From Isoetes taiwanensis (Eukaryota > Streptophyta > Lycopodiopsida > Isoetales > Isoetaceae), in assembly GCA_021234155.1 (NCBI GenBank), contig JAJEKV010000054.1:4697962-4761961 (forward strand): DNA of 64,000 bases. Reading direction: 5' to 3'. Under the pieces are notes generated by a model. It saw nothing but the letters and a program-made list of their open reading frames with translations, was not told where the DNA came from and did not search any database. This document shows positions 59,604 to 64,000 of the stretch, piece by piece; the stretch's first letter is position 1; the number at the start of each line of letters is the position of its first letter. A program made the translations under genes and the position numbers.

Positions 59604-61830
59604 ATTGACAATATGGAACGAATGTGCAAGGCGTCACATGTACGAGGTGGTTTTAGTGTGGAAACATAAAAATACGAAGAATCTACAAACTGTACATATA
59701 GAATGGATATACGCTAAAATAAAATGGAGGAGAAGGAGGAATTTTCTTTTACGTCATCCCACATTGGCAACATCCATATTTTTAATAAATTAAGCTAGGG
59801 CATATAGCTCAGTGCTTTTAAAAGGAACTCTAAGCAATTTTCATATGATGTTGAACCAAAAGAATTGAAAAGTGGAACATTATTACAAAATTAAGGATAT
59901 ATTTTTCAGTTATTAAAGTTGGTGGTTCGGGAATGGAAACTAGACTTAAACAAATAAAAAAGACATGGGCCGCTAATATAATAATGAGCCCATCTTGTAT
60001 TTAATCAAAGGATGTTTCGTCTGTGTTATGGTAGAAATATGAAACAGATGCATCCTTGACTACATCGGTAGGTGGTTCCATTGATTCCATGGCCCCAGAG
60101 CATATGTTGGGGCCTCTATACGCCTTTCGTTTTGATAATGGTCAATTATGATTTGGGATGCCTATAATTTTGAAGTATATATATATACCCTAGAGACTAT
60201 GGATCAAGATATGATACATGGACTTGAACCTTTACCAGAAATCAAAGAGAATATTTTCACCAATACAACCAATACAACCAAAAATAAATTCTAGGCCTAG
60301 AATTTTTCCACACTACATAAAGCTTTGGGATGAACTTTGTTCTTAGGTCATTTAACTTCTAGCTTAAAATAAGGGGCACAGTTAAAATTTTAACTTGACT
60401 TAACTATTATCGATATGGAAGGGATCTTGTTAAGTTAACCATAGTTGAAATTTAACCAAATCTTAAATTAACTAGCTTAAGTGCCAGTATGAAAGCAAGT
60501 TTCCGTTATTTGCCCTTTGTAAGATAACCTAACTGCTAGTAGGAATTGATACTTAACATGAAATGATTTCACTATGGTACTTTGCACAAACAAATCCATT
60601 CCCCCCTAACACCCATTCCTGTATAATGGAAGATATTTGAGTCAAATGCCCCTATCTCACATAGCAGTTACTTCCATTTCAATCCTATTCTGATTTCTAA
60701 CTCGTTTTACCTGCAAACTTATATCTTGTACTGAAGCAACTCTTTGCATGCCCGTGCTGGAACTGCACTTGTATAAGCTTCGAGCCTTGACCTTAGTTCC
60801 ACGACAATTATAACGACCTATAGTACTAGAGAGCAATGTATAGAGGACATTGCCAATTCCCCATCATTTAAATGTTAACGGAAACTCTATCCAAATTCAG
60901 CATGGTAGTCAAGTAACCATGTCATATGATATAAAGCATGCAAGTCTTTAAAACATCCTTTAGAAACCCTCTAGCCTTCACAAGGATGGGAAGGAGGTAT
61001 GATATATTAATTATACGTATGCGAATCAGCCGTGCACTTATATCAACATACCTGAAACTTCTGCGAGCATGATTGGAGATTGAATCTTCAAAAATAGACA
61101 AATGAAAGAGATGTGATTGCTAAACATTAGGTACTGCAAAACTCTATTGCATGCATCCATTTGATTGAATTGAATTGATTTTTAATATTCTCGGAGACCA
61201 AAGGTCTATGGCACTAAATACAATGGATGCATTAAACGTATTACTAGTTCGGATTAAAAAACCTCGCCCAGAAGGGATTTCGGAAAACCTTGATAGTAAT
61301 GAACCTACTCAGAAATAAGTGCACATCAAACTGCCGTCGTTGGCATTTTATTCAAGCAATTGGATATGTTTCTCTAGCGCCTCTAGCATATATTATGCTA
61401 GTGCAGCTATCTCAGATGTCTGTAGAAGCGCATATAGAGATTGATGTGGGGCCAAGAAAGCTGCATTTTCCTCTGGTAACCTAAATGCTGGATAAATCTA
61501 GAGTTATGTCATTCATTTCACAGGGTCCTTATATCTGACAAAACTTGCAGGTTCTAGATCCCTTGGTTCATCTACCGACCTACCTGTCTCAATTTTGAGT
61601 TACCATGTGCAAATGCAATGCCTCCACATCTTTTCAAAATCAGGCGTGCTAATATATTTGTGGTCCATGAGTCCCTTTAATGAGTTATCTTTACTTGTTT
61701 CATGCTGTTGTGGTCTCATGTAATAGATGTTATCACATGGCCCCACACCTCCACACTATATAGAATCACTGGTTCTATTACTATATAGAATAAATGTGCC
61801 TAATGGAACTAGTAACATGTAGTCGTACTT
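59604..61830. other. Intergenic, nothing recognised
   Basis: AT-rich sequence. A short frame at 59605-59793 and another at 61290-61484 have no domain. CCAATACAACCAATACAACC occurs near 60280. Confidence 0.3.
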
Positions 61831-61836
61831 GTATGT

Positions 61837-62274
61837 TTACACCATCCCCACTAATTGCCCCCCTTGATAGGAGAACTGGGGTGACTTGGGCTGCCATAAG
61901 GAGGAAACCACCAAAACCTTGGTCTTCATCAAGTTGACTCGCATACCAGTGTTTTGACGGAAGCTACTTAGTGGGTCTAGGTGTTGCATACTAGTTGGTG
62001 TATGGAGCAAGAGAATAACAACTGCATGTAATAATTGTCTAATGATATGATGAGCAAGATGCACTACCCCACCCTTATGTTGGACAAACCAATCTTCAAA
62101 CTGGTCAATATACAAACAAAACAATGTAGGGAAGAGTGAAAAACCTTGACGTAGCTCCACATTATTGTTGACAAAATTATCTAATGGGGACATGTGCGCA
62201 GACACATTTTCATGAAGCCTATACACAACATTGAGTGATTTTGTGGAACATCTAATTGTGACAATACATATCAA
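61837..62274 (-). mobile_element. LINE reverse transcriptase fragment, minus strand, degenerate
   Basis: A 145-codon frame reads LRQGFSLFPTLFCLYIDQFE, the RT stretch usually containing RQGCPLSP, then a damaged YADD region (LLHAVVILLLHTPTSM, where the two aspartates are lost), then NTGMRVNLMKTKVLVVSS. It resembles the 54.6-kb LINE (RVNLAKTKVVLIS). Loss of the catalytic aspartates means it is dead. Confidence 0.75.
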
Positions 62275-62299
62275 CCATGTTATCCATCATAGGTATTTC

Positions 62300-62520
62300 A
62301 TTTGTTATACTTGCCCTACTCTATGCAGATGTTGTAGTGTTGTTGTCAAAAACAGAGGAAGGTCTTTAAAATTAGCTCTATACCATTGACAATTTATGTA
62401 AGGTTTCTAGAATGGCAGCAAATAGGATGAGTGCAAACTGGTGGTGATAGGAAAAGATACGCAGGTAGATACGAAATTCGAGGGGAGATCCTATAACAAG
62501 TATTGTCAAACATGAATTAG
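62300..62520 (+). mobile_element. Second LINE RT fragment, plus strand, degenerate
   Basis: LLYADVVVLLSKTEEGL near 62310-62370 is an RT palm with one aspartate of YADD missing. It is followed, with stops and a frame change, by CKLVVIGKDTQ. It lies immediately after the minus-strand RT fragment in the opposite direction, so two LINE remnants are fused head to head. Confidence 0.55.
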
Positions 62521-63290
62521 CTATGGCAACGTTTGTCTGGATGGTAGTTTTTATAATAGTGTTTTTGTTTGTGTTTGTGGTTTTTCTGGATTGTCTGTTG
62601 TAGCAAGTTCACAAAAGCAATAGAAGAATGGATAATAAAATACAAGACCAAGCAAGCAGCAAAATATATTAGCTAAAAGGGGGCAGTACTTATTAGATCA
62701 ATGTCATGGTTTCTTTAGTCTTGTACTTGGCGTCTTTCTCTCAAATCCCCTAGTTATCTGATTTCTTTCTCCTACTAGATCGATTCCCTAGTCACTTCGA
62801 TTCCAAACTCTTTCTTAAATGATTTTTGTTGGTAGTAGGCAGTGCAGCCAGGTTTTTCATTGTTACCAGTCTTACTGGGCAATGCCAAAGATGAAGGCGA
62901 GGACCTGTGGTGATGCAGTTTCCAAACTTCTAGGGCTTCCACCAGATAGTGTTGATGACCATGCAATTCGTGATCCGAAGAAATAGAGTAGAATGATTTC
63001 TTAGGTCACAGAGGTTTTTTTAGCTCGTTGTTGTGCTAAACCATTAATAGAAATAGGGATCCTGGAAACTAGTTTCGAAACAGGGACCAAGTTGGGAACT
63101 TGGTTCTCAAGTAACTATGCAGTGAACAAGTGATAGTCTCAGATGTTGCTCTCAAATAGGCTGATCCCAAATAGGCTGGCATAGTTCCTAATGCAGGACA
63201 AGATAAGGAGATTTTGTAGATAATAATTCCTGAATCCATGGAGCAAGTGCTCTTTACTCTTGAGGTTAATACCAATAAGGATTCAGAGAT
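62520..63290. other. Intergenic, nothing recognised
   Basis: Short frames only (62775-62966, 63069-63275 minus), no domain. Confidence 0.3.
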
Positions 63291-63342
63291 TCCATCTCCG
63301 TGGACGTTAAAAAAACTATTCTATTCTATTCTATTCTATTCC
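63291..63342 (+). mobile_element. LINE 3' end with (ATTCT)n tail
   Basis: CATCTCCGTGGACGTTAAAA followed by four to five ATTCT units matches the tails at 33.1 and 37.6 kb. Only the last part of the element is present. Confidence 0.6.
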
Positions 63343-63466
63343 TTTCTAGGAAAATTTGGACTCTTTTTTCACTCCTATGCCTAGAACTGCAGTTAAGAGT
63401 AGAAACAGAAGGCAACTTTAATTTTTTGAAGATGGTCCTGCTACACACACCCGGATGGAATCCCAA

Positions 63467-64000
63467 TGAAGATAGTTACTTGGAACCTAAGAGGCATTAA
63501 GGGTCCTTTTTAAAAGGAGAAGGGCTATTATTGCTTTTACATGCTGATATCATGCTTTTACAAGAACATAGACTTCCAAGGAGCAAATTCGAGTAACTGA
63601 ATTTTTCCAAGTAGCATCTCGATTTAGTCTGCAGCAAATGGAACTAAGGGAGAAATTGTGACAATCTGGAGAAATCTGTCCTCTTCTGGACATTTTTTCC
63701 ACACATCAGGGAGATAATATTCTGTATTTCTAAATACATAAATGGCATTCTAGGACTCATTTATATTTATTATTTCACAGAGCCTAATGAGAGAGAAGTA
63801 CAATGAAGGAAAATTGGAGTTTGGCAACAGTCTCATACAATGGATAATTGGATAGTAATAGGAGACTTTTACAACATCCCATCTTGGGCACAGAAATTGG
63901 GGAAGAAAAATATGTCACAAGGTGAAAGGGCAGGTTAGGATAAATTTGCCTCCTTATTCATCTATCAAGCACCCTCATCCTCCAATGTTTTTTCTTGGAG
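63467..64000 (+). mobile_element. LINE 5' coding part: AP-type endonuclease, broken, runs off the window
   Basis: MKIVTWNLRGIKGPF at 63467 is the characteristic start of the LINE endonuclease domain. After a one-base frameshift come IIALHADIMLLQEHRLPRSK (about 63525) and, later, WIVIGDFYNIPSW (about 63850), the GDFN-like block. Stops between these segments show it is inactive. It continues beyond 64000. Confidence 0.7.

Noticed and set aside
59790-59860. Possible tRNA (GGGCATATAGCTCAGTGC)
   Set aside because: The D-arm-like text is not followed by an anticodon stem, a T-arm or a closing acceptor stem.

Overview
This looks like nuclear DNA from a land plant with a large, repeat-rich genome. 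Three host gene families support that: a seven-exon sterol 4-alpha-methyl oxidase of the plant SMO2 type, an ATL-type RING-H2 ubiquitin ligase, and a broken NCL-type Na+/Ca2+ exchanger. Long stretches without genes, homopolymer and microsatellite tracts, and many decayed transposons fill the rest. The transposon proteins (a DUF3504/Crypton-like tyrosine recombinase, a zinc-finger element with SDGD and GLHDQD motifs, LINEs with microsatellite tails) made me think of a fern, lycophyte or bryophyte rather than a flowering plant. That is an impression, not an identification.

Layout. 1-8 kb: no host gene, two clusters of ATGGCGCCAT palindromes and two copies of a dispersed repeat (family A). 8.0-12.4 kb: a large broken transposon reading frame on the + strand. 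12.6-21 kb: repeats, including a SINE-like unit, a 104-bp tandem repeat and short inverted-repeat elements. 21.2-22.5 kb: NCL pseudogene. 22.9-24.0 kb: two inverted-repeat elements of one family around a SINE-like unit with pol III-type boxes. 25.8-28.6 kb: a GC-rich perfect hairpin and a cluster of GTATTCGACTTG-like motifs. 29.5-30.6 kb: intact ATL gene. 30.08-39.06 kb: a direct head-to-tail duplication of about 4.49 kb that begins inside the ATL coding sequence. 39.2-40.0 kb: hAT-type transposase remnant. 43.3-45.2 kb: intact SMO2 gene on the + strand. 47.0-51.5 kb: the most unusual unit, a spliced, minus-strand, Crypton-like tyrosine recombinase gene between inverted subterminal repeats. 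54.6-64 kb: fragments of several LINEs and local tandem duplications.

Only the ATL and SMO2 genes look functional, and I see no operon-like or pathway link between them. The most noteworthy items are the tyrosine-recombinase element with inverted ends, a 43-bp hairpin element present three times intact and once with a clean 20-bp deletion, the family D inverted-repeat elements, and the 4.5-kb duplication. The duplicated copies differ largely by small indels, which raises the possibility of an assembly artefact.
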